This document shows, one piece after another, positions 14,836 to 22,995 of a DNA stretch of 31,315 nucleotides (the stretch's first letter is position 1; each line of letters begins with the position of its first letter). The notes below the pieces were generated by a model. That model was given only the letters and a program-made list of their open reading frames with translations. It searched no databases and had not been told where the DNA came from. This DNA is from Planctomycetaceae bacterium (GTDB lineage Bacteria; Planctomycetota; Planctomycetia; Pirellulales; Thermoguttaceae): the NCBI GenBank assembly GCA_015062085.1, contig SUVI01000026.1:1-31315 (forward strand), written 5' to 3'. The translations under genes and the position numbers were made by a program.

Positions 14836-16797
14836 TCAGCCTTCCAGTTCATCCCAGCGTTCGTAGAGTTTTTCCAGTGCGAGCTGCACTTTTTCAGCTT
14901 CCTGAGCCGTTCGGATGAACTCTTTTTCATCCCGTTGGTAAAATTCCGGATCGGCAAGTTTTCCGTTGAGCTCTTGCAGCTGAAGTTCCATTTTCTCGAT
15001 CTCTCCCGGCAGTTTTTCCAACTCGAGCTTCTCTTTGTACGTCAGGTGCTTTCCTTCCGGCGCCGGTTTGACGGATGCAGCTGCGTTCGTCTGGGACTTG
15101 GCGTTTTCCGTTTTCGCGGCTTTCTTCTGCTGCGCTTTTGCCTGCCGTTCCGCTTCCGCCTGCTCTTCCTGACGGCTCTGGAAATACCAGTCATCGTAAC
15201 CGCCGACGTACTCCTTCACGATTCCGTTTCCTTCAAAAACGAGCGTGGAGGTCACCACATTGTTGATGAATTCGCGGTCATGGCTCACCAGAAGCAGAGT
15301 GCCGGGATACTGCGAGAGCTTCTCTTCCAAAAGTTCGAGCGTTTCCATATCCAGGTCGTTCGTCGGTTCGTCCATCACGAGGATATTCGACGGTTTCGTG
15401 AACAGTTTGGCGAGCAGCAGACGGTTTTTTTCTCCTCCGGAGAGGAATTTGACCGGCATTTTCGCGCGTTCTTCAGAGAAAAGGAAGTCGCGCAGGTAAC
15501 CCAGCACGTGCTGCTTCGAGCCGTTGATCATGACGTGCGTCGAGCCGTCGTTTACGTTCTCGAGGACGGACGCTTCTTCATCCAGCGCAGCGTGCAGCTG
15601 GTCGAAATAGGAGACCTGGAGCTGCGTCCCGTGCCGGATCGAGCCGGAATCCGGAGCCATCTCGCCGAGAATGAGCCGCAGCAGCGTCGTCTTCCCGACA
15701 CCGTTTGGGCCGAGAATACCGATGCGGTCTCCGCGCATGATCTGGAAACTGAGGTCTTTCACGATCGGAAATTCGCCATTCTCACTTCGGAAAGAGAAAT
15801 TCAGACCTTTCGTCTGGACCACGAGCCGACCGGAAGTGACGCCCTCCTGGATCTGGAGTTTGGCGGTCCCCGGGTCTTTTCGGATCAAAGCGGCATCGCG
15901 GCGCATCTGTTTCAGTGCACGGACGCGGCCTTCATTTCGAGTCCTCCGGGCCATGATCCCCGTACGGATCCAGACCTCTTCCTGCGCGAGTTTTTTCTGA
16001 AAATGCTCCAGCTCTTTTTCTTCCGCGTGAAGACGCTGTTCTCGGCGTTCCAGGTAGGTATCGTATCCGCAGTCGTACCGGTAAAGATGCCCGCGGTCAA
16101 GTTCCCAAATGGAAGTCGCGATGCTTCGGAGAAACATTCGGTCGTGCGTCACGAAAAGGACCGTTTTTTTGTATTTTTTCAGGAAATCTTCGAGCCAGAG
16201 GATGGAATTCAGGTCGAGATGGTTCGTCGGTTCGTCAAGCAGGAGGATGTCCGGCTCCGCCACGATCGCACGAGCAAAAAGAACGCGGCGTTTCTTGCCT
16301 GCGGAAAGAGTCGAGATCTCCGCTTCGCCGTCGATGCCGATCTTTTGAAGGACGCTTTCCACCTTGCGCTGGATCTCCCACGCACCGGAGACTTCCAGCT
16401 CGTGCTGCAGGCGGTCGAGTTCCTTCTGAAGAGCTTCGGCTTTTGCGTATTCTTCCGTTTCGTAAGCACGGGCGATCCCTGCAGTGACTTCATGAAAACG
16501 CGAGAGAAGTTCCCCATCTTTCTGAAGTCCAGACGTGATGATGTCCAGCACCCTGCCGTTCAGATCGACGGGGACCTGCTGCGTCAGAAGCATCGTCTGG
16601 AGTCCCTGCACGCGGATGATCTCGCCGGAGTCAGGAGAAAGTTCTTGGTTCAGGAGTTTCAGGAGCGTCGATTTCCCGGCTCCATTCCGTCCAATGAGCG
16701 CGATCTTTTCCCCGGGATCGACTGTCATGTTCGCGTGATCCACCAGCGGAGGGTATCCAAGTGCGTAAGTTAAATCCCTGAGAATGAGCTGTGCCAT
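14836..16797 (-). CDS. uup: ABC-F family ATPase, Uup-like
   Basis: The product is 652 aa from MAQLILRDLTY at 16797, chosen for the upstream GGGAG. It has two ABC cassettes and no membrane segments. The first has Walker A GRNGAGKST (36-44), signature LSAGKKRR and Walker B LLLDEPTNHLD; the second has GPNGVGKTT, LSGGEKNR and LVMDEPTNDLD. An inter-domain linker rich in Lys, Glu and Arg lies between them. The C-terminal 110 residues are a charged coiled coil with KLELEKLPGEIEKMELQLQEL, typical of Uup (the ABC_tran_CTD domain). ABC-F proteins act on the ribosome; Uup also affects transposon excision and branched DNA. EttA and antibiotic-resistance ABC-F proteins are alternatives, but the C-terminal coil favours Uup. 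It has its own promoter at 16846-16873. Confidence 0.9.
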   Translation of the reverse strand: MAQLILRDLTYALGYPPLVDHANMTVDPGEKIALIGRNGAGKSTLLKLLNQELSPDSGEIIRVQGLQTMLLTQQVPVDLNGRVLDIITSGLQKDGELLSRFHEVTAGIARAYETEEYAKAEALQKELDRLQHELEVSGAWEIQRKVESVLQKIGIDGEAEISTLSAGKKRRVLFARAIVAEPDILLLDEPTNHLDLNSILWLEDFLKKYKKTVLFVTHDRMFLRSIATSIWELDRGHLYRYDCGYDTYLERREQRLHAEEKELEHFQKKLAQEEVWIRTGIMARRTRNEGRVRALKQMRRDAALIRKDPGTAKLQIQEGVTSGRLVVQTKGLNFSFRSENGEFPIVKDLSFQIMRGDRIGILGPNGVGKTTLLRLILGEMAPDSGSIRHGTQLQVSYFDQLHAALDEEASVLENVNDGSTHVMINGSKQHVLGYLRDFLFSEERAKMPVKFLSGGEKNRLLLAKLFTKPSNILVMDEPTNDLDMETLELLEEKLSQYPGTLLLVSHDREFINNVVTSTLVFEGNGIVKEYVGGYDDWYFQSRQEEQAEAERQAKAQQKKAAKTENAKSQTNAAASVKPAPEGKHLTYKEKLELEKLPGEIEKMELQLQELNGKLADPEFYQRDEKEFIRTAQEAEKVQLALEKLYERWDELEG

Positions 16798-16845
16798 AAA
16801 AAAACTCCCGAAATCGATCAAGTTCAAAATGTTTTCCAGAGGTCA

Positions 16846-16873
16846 AGTATACCAGATTTCAGGATTTTGGCAA
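16846..16873 (-). promoter_or_regulatory. Promoter of the ABC-F gene
   Basis: On the minus strand there is TTGCCA (16873-16868), a 16-nt spacer and TATACT (16851-16846). The rest of the 339-base gap 16798-17136 is AT-rich with many GAAAAA and CGTTTTTCG runs and no gene that I can see. Confidence 0.7.
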
Positions 16874-17136
16874 GCCGGTCCTTTCAGGGAAATTTCAAAA
16901 TTTGGATCTTTCGGTGACTGTATGCCGATCGCACCGCTGAAACGACAAAAAATACGAAAAACTCGAAAAAATGCGAAATTCACCAAAAGACGATCAAAAA
17001 TATTTTAAATCTTTCGTGTCTTTTCGCGTTTTTCGTGAAATTCGTGTCAGGAGACGTTCACTCCCTTTTTCCTCTTTCTTTTTAGTGCTCTCAGTGATGA
17101 GATCAGACCAGACCGGTACGCACTTTTCGAGCGTTT

Positions 17137-18138
17137 CTACGATTCTTTTTCATGGACCTTTTTTTGGTGAGACCTCTGGGCGCCGCAGGTATTCCGTTCC
17201 CAGAAAACGCCGTCTTCATACCCTTGGATCTTAGAGTCCGTTTCCGCCCGGTCAAGTCGCGCAACGGCCCAGCAGCAGTACTCTTCGTTCTGTTCGATCC
17301 CGCAGAATCGGCGTCCCAGCTTTTTTGCCGTGACCGCAGTCGTTCCGCTTCCCAGGAAAGGATCGAAGACCATGTCGCCCGGCCGGGAACTTGCGAGGAT
17401 CAGTTTCGCGATGAGCTTTTCCGGTTTCTGAGTCGGGTGGTCTGTATTTTCGGGCATCGACCAGTACGGGATCGAAATGTCGTCCCAGAAATTGGAAGGA
17501 AACGTCAAACGGTAATTTCCCTCCTCGCACTCCTCCCAGTCTTTCGGTTTGCCGTCCTTGCGATAGGGGGCCAAAACTTTCCGTTTCATCTTCACAGCCT
17601 CCACATCAAAATGGTAATCGTCCGAAACCGTGCCGAACCAAATGTCCTCGCAGCAGTTCTTCCAATTATGCTGCGCACCGCGCCCTTTTTCTCTCTGCCA
17701 AGTAATCCGGTTTCGGACTTTCAGAAATTTTTCCATCACGGAAAACAGGTCGGCCGTGCATTTCCAGTCACCGCATAAATAGACGCTCGCGTGCGGTTTC
17801 AGAAGGCGGAGAAGTTTGGGAAACCAGCTTTCCAGGTACTCCGCATAGTCATTTCCGGATGTGTGTGAAAACTGGAAACCATGAAAGTTTTTATCCAAAT
17901 TGTACGGCGGATCGATGACCATCAGATCGACGAAACCAGAGGGAAGTTTTTCGATCAGTTCGAAAAGATCCCCATGCAGCACGCTGTTTTCGACCTCATT
18001 CAACGCAAAAGGGGCTTCCGGAATGGGAGTCAGCCGTTTTCGGAAGTTCTCATACTCTTCCGGAGAAAGTGTCAGCGTTCGATTCCTAGGCGCTCTCGGT
18101 TTTCTATCCATAAATATTAAATATTCGAATTTTTCCAA
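17137..18138 (-). CDS. Orphan type II DNA methyltransferase (N6-adenine or N4-cytosine), beta-class motif order
   Basis: The product is 333 aa from 18138; an inner ATG at 18111 (MDRKPRAPRN) is equally possible because neither has a clear ribosome-binding site. The catalytic motif IV DPPYNLDKNF (76-85) comes before the AdoMet-binding motif I FDPFLGSGTTAV (near 258), with HPTQKPEKLI just ahead. This order defines beta-class amino methyltransferases. The region between (about 150-235, ITWQREKGRGAQHNWKN and onward) should carry target recognition. There is no restriction endonuclease, helicase or specificity gene next to it, so it is an orphan. It may act in regulation or protection. The recognition site cannot be read from sequence. 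A good promoter lies at 18240-18268. Confidence 0.9.
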   Translation of the reverse strand: MEKFEYLIFMDRKPRAPRNRTLTLSPEEYENFRKRLTPIPEAPFALNEVENSVLHGDLFELIEKLPSGFVDLMVIDPPYNLDKNFHGFQFSHTSGNDYAEYLESWFPKLLRLLKPHASVYLCGDWKCTADLFSVMEKFLKVRNRITWQREKGRGAQHNWKNCCEDIWFGTVSDDYHFDVEAVKMKRKVLAPYRKDGKPKDWEECEEGNYRLTFPSNFWDDISIPYWSMPENTDHPTQKPEKLIAKLILASSRPGDMVFDPFLGSGTTAVTAKKLGRRFCGIEQNEEYCCWAVARLDRAETDSKIQGYEDGVFWERNTCGAQRSHQKKVHEKES

Positions 18139-18239
18139 AGGCCATTTCTAAATAAATGCCATTTCTAAAAGGTGTTTTTCGTGTTCTGAAAATCATGTTT
18201 CCCGTCATTTTGCCTGCTCACGAAACCATTCTGTACTCC

Positions 18240-18268
18240 AATATAATTCAAGACCTCGCAAAAGTCAA
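18240..18268 (-). promoter_or_regulatory. Promoter of the methyltransferase gene
   Basis: On the minus strand there is TTGACT (18268-18263), a 17-nt spacer and TATATT (18245-18240), leaving a leader of about 95-120 nt. The 412-base gap 18139-18550 holds this, a 23-bp duplication and the divergent promoter at 18468. Confidence 0.72.
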
Positions 18269-18282
18269 GACGCCCCCCGCGT

Positions 18283-18328
18283 TTTGAAGCAAGAAATCCC
18301 TAAAATTTGAAGCAAGAAATCCCTAAAA
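18283..18328. repeat. 23-bp perfect tandem duplication
   Basis: Two adjacent identical copies begin tttgaagcaagaaatccc, at 18283-18305 and 18306-18328, in the divergent gap between the methyltransferase and DUF1080 genes, just upstream of the methyltransferase -35 box. Confidence 0.93.
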
Positions 18329-18467
18329 AAGGTCCATTTCCTCCGGCAGCTGCGTACCAGTTCACGCCAGATCGCCAAACGGATCCCAATGAGTATCCAG
18401 ACAGAAGCCCCTCTACTTTCCGATTCCGTATGAGAAGAAGAAATTTGAAAAAATCCAGTTTCTCTAC

Positions 18468-18496
18468 TTGACAAAAAATCCAAAATCGTTCATAAT
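18468..18496 (+). promoter_or_regulatory. Promoter of the second DUF1080 gene
   Basis: TTGACA (18468-18473), a 17-nt spacer and CATAAT (18491-18496; TAATAT overlaps it). The short leader contains repeated taacc/aacct motifs (18507-18527). Confidence 0.75.
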
Positions 18497-18550
18497 ATAG
18501 AAAGTTTAACTAACCTAACCAACCTAAAATTTCAAAATGGAGAAAGTTCA

Positions 18551-19195
18551 ATGAAAAAGATTTGGTTCGCTCTGTGCGCACTCGTTCTTTCGGCTTCCAG
18601 CTGCTTCGCGGCGGAATGCTGCCAGCCCCTGTTCGGAAATAATTTGGAAAACGCGGACTACGACGCCAGCATCTGGTCCATCAACGAAAACGGCGAGCTG
18701 TGCGCTGCCCGTGATGCCGCCATCTGGACGAAGGAAAAGATCGGCGACTGCACGATCTCGTTCGAGTACAAACTCTCCGAACGCGCCAACGCCGGATTCC
18801 TGATCAAGTGCTCGGACAAAAGAAACTGGATCCCCAATACGGTCGAGATCCAGCTTCTGGATGATGCAGGAACGGAACCGAACTACCATGGAAACGGCGC
18901 ATTCTACGGTTACCAGGCCCCGACGAAAGTCGTGACGAAACCGGCTGGCGAATGGAACGCAATGAAAGTCGTCTGCAAAGGCTCCACCATTAAGATCTGG
19001 CTCAACGGCGAACTGATCAACGAAATGGACATGAGCCAGTGGACCGACAAAAAAGTCAGCCCGAACGGCACGGACATTGAAAAGAAATTCCAGGGCAAAG
19101 CTCTTGCGGACGCGGACACGGTTGGCTACATTGGCTTCCAGGGTCTCCACGGCAAATCCACCATTTACTACCGCAACATCCGCATCTGCAAATAA
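18551..19195 (+). CDS. Secreted DUF1080-family protein (second)
   Basis: The product is 214 aa. The signal peptide ends CFA-AE and a GGAG site lies 8 nt before the ATG. It is a single DUF1080 jelly roll: GELCAARDAAIWTKEKIGDCTISFEYKLSE, NAGFLIKCSDKRNWIPN, VEIQLLDDAG, the EWNAMKVVCKGSTIKIWLNGELINE strand pair, and a terminal GFQGLHGKSTIYYRNIRI. Here IWTKE replaces the WLAPKDL type strand of the 3853-4581 paralogue and the two are otherwise quite divergent, so they likely bind different glycans. The mature N-terminus has a Cys pair (ECCQPLFG) that might form a disulfide. It is monocistronic, with its own promoter and terminator. Confidence 0.9.
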   Translation: MKKIWFALCALVLSASSCFAAECCQPLFGNNLENADYDASIWSINENGELCAARDAAIWTKEKIGDCTISFEYKLSERANAGFLIKCSDKRNWIPNTVEIQLLDDAGTEPNYHGNGAFYGYQAPTKVVTKPAGEWNAMKVVCKGSTIKIWLNGELINEMDMSQWTDKKVSPNGTDIEKKFQGKALADADTVGYIGFQGLHGKSTIYYRNIRICK

Positions 19196-19238
19196 GGTGA
19201 AGACCGGTCCCGCCCGCATCCTTCCTTAAAAAAAGAGT

Positions 19239-19276
19239 CCCCGAGCGTTCAGTCCTTCTGCCGTTCGGGGCTTTTC
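19239..19276 (+). terminator. Intrinsic terminator of the second DUF1080 gene
   Basis: Stem ccccgagcg (19239-19247) with cgttcgggg (19262-19270), nine pairs with one G-U, then cttttc. It lies 44 bp past the stop. Confidence 0.85.
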
Positions 19277-19320
19277 ATTGAGGAAAACATCAAAACCATT
19301 CCGGACGAGCCTCCTCCCCC

Positions 19321-19357
19321 AAAAAAAACACTTCTGCACCAGCTTGGCGCGAAGTGT
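19321..19357 (-). terminator. Intrinsic terminator of tRNA-Val
   Basis: acacttc (19328-19334) pairs with gaagtgt (19351-19357), with further inner pairing (cca/tgg). On the minus strand it ends in a run of eight T, 12 bp after the tRNA 3' end. Confidence 0.8.
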
Positions 19358-19368
19358 CTATAAAAAAG

Positions 19369-19442
19369 TGGGCGATACAGGACTCGAACCTGTGACATCC
19401 GCCTTGTAAGGGCGGCGCTCTAACCAACTGAGCCAATCGCCC
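19369..19442 (-). tRNA. tRNA-Val (anticodon UAC)
   Basis: Read on the minus strand the cloverleaf is complete: acceptor GGGCGAT with ATCGCCC, D arm GCTC...GAGC, anticodon stem CCGCC/GGCGG with loop CTTACAA (anticodon TAC, codon GUA), and the T arm with GTTCGAG. The discriminator is A; CCA is not encoded. It has its own promoter and terminator, so it is a single-gene unit. Confidence 0.96.
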
Positions 19443-19492
19443 AGAGTGAATGATCCGCACAAAAGCCGTGCAGGAGCCATTTCATACGCCCT

Positions 19493-19520
19493 ATTATCGC
19501 GGATTTTTTATTTTTGTCAA
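19493..19520 (-). promoter_or_regulatory. Promoter of tRNA-Val
   Basis: On the minus strand there is TTGACA (19520-19515), a 16-nt spacer and GATAAT (19498-19493), about 50 nt upstream of the mature tRNA. A GGGCG run follows the -10, like a GC discriminator of stable RNA promoters. Confidence 0.8.
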
Positions 19521-19809
19521 GCCCCGCCGGTGCATTTCTTCCGATTTTTTTGTTTTTTTCCGCCATTCGTTTCAATTCCTGAAACTTGGCAATTTCCGTA
19601 AGTTAAAAAAAGTTTGACGGAAATTTTCTGTAAAGTTCGACGAAAATCGGATCTTTTCCAACCCTCCACCTTCCAATTCTCGCAGTTTTGACTATAATTA
19701 AATGTGTTTGTCCTGTTTCATTTCAAGCAAATCGGATGCTGGCCTCAAGTTTTCAGGCAGAACCGTCCCGATGAACTGTCCATTTTTATTCCATTCAAGG
19801 AGCCCCTCC

Positions 19810-20511
19810 ATGAAATCAATGTTTTTGCGCACACTTTTGGTTTTCAGCGTCCTTTTGGCGTTCACTGCCGTTTTCCCGAACGCTCAGGTTTCCACCCAGG
19901 CACAGGATGCTCCCGCTGCGGACACGCTTCCTGCTGCGAATGCCGAGGGATGGATCTCTCTGTTTAACGGCAAAGACCTCACCGGATGGAAAATTCCCGA
20001 GTTCGGCGGAGAAGGCGAAGTCAGTATCGAAAACGGCATCATGACGATCGGCATGGGCGCCATGGTCAGCGGGATCGCGTGGGACGGTGAGTTTCCTTTC
20101 CGCTCGAATTACGAGATCGAAGTGGAAGCGAGCCGGACGATGGGGTTTGATTTTTACGCGGCGATCACATTTCCGGTGGGTGAAGACGGATACTGCACGT
20201 TCATCAACGGAGGCTGGGGCGGAAGCGTCTTTGGACTTTCCTGTGTGAATGGTTTCGATGCGAGCGAGAATGAGACGATGCAGCTCATCATGACGAAAAA
20301 CGAGCAGTGGAACACATTCCGCGTCCGGGTCTATGATGACCGGATCGAAGGCTGGATGGACGACAAAAAGGTCGTGGATTGCCCGAGGGCGGAAAATAAA
20401 TTCAGCACACGTTTTGAAGTGGAGTATTCGCAGCCGCTCGGAGTGACGAACTACTGCTGCGAGACGAAGCTCCGTTCGATCCGCGTCCGCGAACTGAAGG
20501 CGGAAAAATAG
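19810..20511 (+). CDS. Secreted DUF1080-family protein (third)
   Basis: The product is 233 aa from MKSMFLRTLL at 19810, 8 nt after AAGGAG; an upstream in-frame ATG at 19702 lacks a signal peptide. Signal peptide, then a short Ala-rich spacer, then DUF1080: GWISLFNGKDLTGWKIP is the textbook family start. It is followed by GEVSIENGIMTIGMG, YEIEVEASRTMGFDFYAAI, GGWGGSVFGLS and a QWNTFRVRVYDDRIEGWMDDKKVV strand pair ending KLRSIRVRELK. It is probably a carbohydrate-binding or glycoside-cleaving periplasmic protein. A TATAAT at 19693-19698 may be its -10, with no clear -35. The Memo-family gene follows after 39 bp on the same strand. Confidence 0.92.
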   Translation: MKSMFLRTLLVFSVLLAFTAVFPNAQVSTQAQDAPAADTLPAANAEGWISLFNGKDLTGWKIPEFGGEGEVSIENGIMTIGMGAMVSGIAWDGEFPFRSNYEIEVEASRTMGFDFYAAITFPVGEDGYCTFINGGWGGSVFGLSCVNGFDASENETMQLIMTKNEQWNTFRVRVYDDRIEGWMDDKKVVDCPRAENKFSTRFEVEYSQPLGVTNYCCETKLRSIRVRELKAEK

Positions 20512-20550
20512 GAAATCGACCCCCGAAGAAGAGAGGAAAGGGATTCATTT

Positions 20551-21927
20551 ATGGAACGTCCATCGATGCGCAATCTGACGCTTTCGCCGTACTTGCCGCC
20601 GGAGCAGCGTCTTCAGAAGGCTGACGGAGAAGAGCAGAAACCGCAGCATTTTCTGCTGGAGGATCCGGAGGGATTTGCCCCGCCGCTGGTGCTTCCCATT
20701 CCGCTGGCGATCCTGATCTCGATGATGGACGGACACCGGACGATGCAGGAGATCCTCGAGGAGTTCACCCAGACGACGAATGAGCCGATGGAGATGAAGG
20801 ACCTTGAGGAAATGGTCGCGTATTTGGATCGGCTCCACTATCTGGACGGTCCCAATTTCGAAAAGTTCCTCCGAAACGAGAAAAACTCCTACGCGCGGGA
20901 AAAGTACCGGCCGGCGGCCATGGCGGGAGGCGCATACCCCAAAACGGCGAAGGAACTCCGAAAAATGATCGCGGAGATGCTCGAACTTCCCCGAAAGGTC
21001 ACCAAAGCCGAGGATCCGGAAAAAGACTTCCGAACGCTCTTTCCGGAGAAGATCTGCGGGGCAGTCACGACGCACGCGGAACCGGAGCGCGGCGGTCTAT
21101 CCTATGGCTGGACGTTTCAGGCGGTCGCAGAGCATTCCGACGCGGACGTTTTTCTGATCTTAGGAACGTCGCACAATCCGATGCAGGAAAAATTCGCGTT
21201 TTCGTCAAAGGATTTCGACACGCCTTTGGGGGTTTTGCCGACGGATCATGATTTTCAGAAACGCGCGGCAAAAAAGTTCATGGAAAAGTATGCGAAACTG
21301 GAAGACCAGGCGGAAAACCAGGAGGCGCGTGAAGCCGTGGATCTCTTCGGCGATGATTTCGTGCACCGCGATGAGCACTCCATCGAGTTCCAGGCCATTT
21401 TCCTTAAGTATCTTGCAGAAACGAAGAAACGCGAGATACGCATCGTTCCGATCCTCGTGAATTCCTTCCTCCCCTTCTTCGCGGCACGTGACGTTGAATA
21501 TCCGGACGAAAATGACGTGGTGCGTCTCTTCATCGAGTCCCTTGCGGAGGTGATCCGCGAAGACGAATCGGCCGGAAAGGCGAAATATTTCGTGATGGCG
21601 TCCTCGGATCTTGCCCATCTCGGCCCAATGTACGACACTCCGCAGCCAGTGGATGCCGCGCGTCAGGATCAGATCCGCCAGACCGATCTGGAAGTCCTCG
21701 AAACGATCCAAAAAATGGATCCCCGCGGTTTTTGGCAGAATATTTTGGGGTCCTTCAACGCCAATAAAATTTGCGGCGTCGCACCGATCTACTGCACGCT
21801 CCGGATCCTGGAGACCCTCGGAAGAGGAAAAGAAGGAAAACTTCTCTCTTACGAGCAGAGCGTGGATGAAGAAACTCACAGCTGCGTCTCCTTTGCGAGC
21901 ATCGTCATGGTGCAGCAAAACGACTGA
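20551..21927 (+). CDS. Memo-family (AmmeMemoRadiSam protein B-like) protein with an N-terminal extension
   Basis: The product is 458 aa; GAGGAAAGGG precedes the ATG. Residues about 1-110 are an extension that might be a small winged-helix or PqqD-like module (ILISMMDGHRTMQEILEEF). From about 118 it is Memo: AGGAYP, His175 in TTHAEPERGG (replacing the usual PHAGY), GTSHNP (His208), DEHSIEFQ (274-281), MASSDLAHLG (350-358) and KICGVAPIYC (Cys408). These include the metal-ligand type His and Cys positions known from the family, which is related to extradiol dioxygenases. The biochemical role is unsettled in general. The radical-SAM and AMMECR1 partners are not in the window. It is likely co-transcribed with the DUF1080 gene before it and dnaJ after it. 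Confidence 0.88.
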   Translation: MERPSMRNLTLSPYLPPEQRLQKADGEEQKPQHFLLEDPEGFAPPLVLPIPLAILISMMDGHRTMQEILEEFTQTTNEPMEMKDLEEMVAYLDRLHYLDGPNFEKFLRNEKNSYAREKYRPAAMAGGAYPKTAKELRKMIAEMLELPRKVTKAEDPEKDFRTLFPEKICGAVTTHAEPERGGLSYGWTFQAVAEHSDADVFLILGTSHNPMQEKFAFSSKDFDTPLGVLPTDHDFQKRAAKKFMEKYAKLEDQAENQEAREAVDLFGDDFVHRDEHSIEFQAIFLKYLAETKKREIRIVPILVNSFLPFFAARDVEYPDENDVVRLFIESLAEVIREDESAGKAKYFVMASSDLAHLGPMYDTPQPVDAARQDQIRQTDLEVLETIQKMDPRGFWQNILGSFNANKICGVAPIYCTLRILETLGRGKEGKLLSYEQSVDEETHSCVSFASIVMVQQND

Positions 21928-21954
21928 AACGTACCTCCTTTTTGAGAAAATATC

Positions 21955-22995
21955 ATGGCAGACTACTACAAGATACTTGGCATCAGCCGGTCCGCGACCA
22001 AAGATGAGATCGGCAAAGCGTACCGGACATTGGCGAAAAAATACCATCCGGACCTGCATCCTGACGACAAAAACGCAAAGGCAAAATTTCAGGAACTTCA
22101 AGAAGCTTTTGAGGTCCTGAACGATGAAAAGAAACGGAAGCAGTACGACCAGTTCGGCCCCGATTTTGAGAAATTCCAGGGCGGCGGAGCGGGCGGTTTC
22201 GGCGGTTTCGGCGGTTTCGGAGGATCCAGAAACGGCGGCGCGGAATGGGAATTCAACATGGACGACCTTTTCGGCGGTCAGGGACGCGGTGGAGGAGGAA
22301 GAAGAAACGGAGGCGGATTCGATCCCGGCGCCTTTTTCCGTAATCACGGCGGCGGAAGAGCCTCCGCAAGAGACGCACGCGATTTCAACGACGGATTTGG
22401 AAACTGGTCCAGCGGCGGTTCAAGAGGCGGATACTCCCGGTACGCTCCCGTAAAAGGGCAGGACATCTACCATGCCGTCACGATCCCCTTTGAAGAATCC
22501 GTTGAAGGAACGGAAGCCAACATTTCCATCCGAAACCACTCCGGAGAAACGCGAAAAATTTCCGCGAAAATTCCGCCGGGGATCGAAGACGGACAGAAAC
22601 TGAGGCTGCACGGACTTGGAGAAAGCTCGCCAAACGGAGGACCGAACGGCGATCTGTTCCTAACGGTCCACGTGAGCCCCCACCACTGCTTCTCGCGCCA
22701 AGGGAACGATCTGACGCTGCGTCTCCCAGTCTCCATCTCGGAAGCTGTCCTCGGAGCGAAAGTTCCGATCCCGACGCCCAAAGGAGAAGGGTTCCTCAAC
22801 ATTCCGCCAGGAACTTCCAGCGGGAAGAAACTCCGCATCAAAGGGGCTGGCGTTCAGGCAAGATCCGGAGCCGGGGACCTTTTCGTGGAGATCTTGGTGC
22901 AGGTTCCCCAAAACGTAACGCAGGAAGAAGCCGATATGTTTTTGAAGATGGAACAGAAAAATTCAAACGATCTGCGTGCGGGGATCCAGTGGTGA
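21955..22995 (+). CDS. DnaJ-type co-chaperone without zinc finger (CbpA-like)
   Basis: The product is 346 aa. The J domain (1-68) has the HPD motif (31-33), which stimulates DnaK ATPase. A long Gly/Phe-rich region follows (about 75-160, with repeated GGF). Two C-terminal beta-sandwich substrate domains follow (about 168-335: [71 protein letters not shown]). The four CxxCxGxG zinc repeats are missing, so this is a type II DnaJ such as CbpA, not canonical DnaJ. It starts 27 bp after the Memo gene and its stop overlaps the start of rnpA. Confidence 0.93.
   Translation: MADYYKILGISRSATKDEIGKAYRTLAKKYHPDLHPDDKNAKAKFQELQEAFEVLNDEKKRKQYDQFGPDFEKFQGGGAGGFGGFGGFGGSRNGGAEWEFNMDDLFGGQGRGGGGRRNGGGFDPGAFFRNHGGGRASARDARDFNDGFGNWSSGGSRGGYSRYAPVKGQDIYHAVTIPFEESVEGTEANISIRNHSGETRKISAKIPPGIEDGQKLRLHGLGESSPNGGPNGDLFLTVHVSPHHCFSRQGNDLTLRLPVSISEAVLGAKVPIPTPKGEGFLNIPPGTSSGKKLRIKGAGVQARSGAGDLFVEILVQVPQNVTQEEADMFLKMEQKNSNDLRAGIQW

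Noticed and set aside
14935..16773. Long plus-strand open frame opposite the ABC-F gene
   Set aside because: Antisense shadow; the Walker and signature motifs are on the minus strand.
4797..18540. Shared motif aatttcaaaatg at 4797, 12148, 16887 and 18527 in intergenic DNA
   Set aside because: It is AT-rich and short, at inconsistent distances and orientations from genes; it could be chance in AT-rich gaps.
19196..19809. Integration site at the tRNA-Val gene
   Set aside because: No integrase and no duplicated tRNA 3' end within the window.
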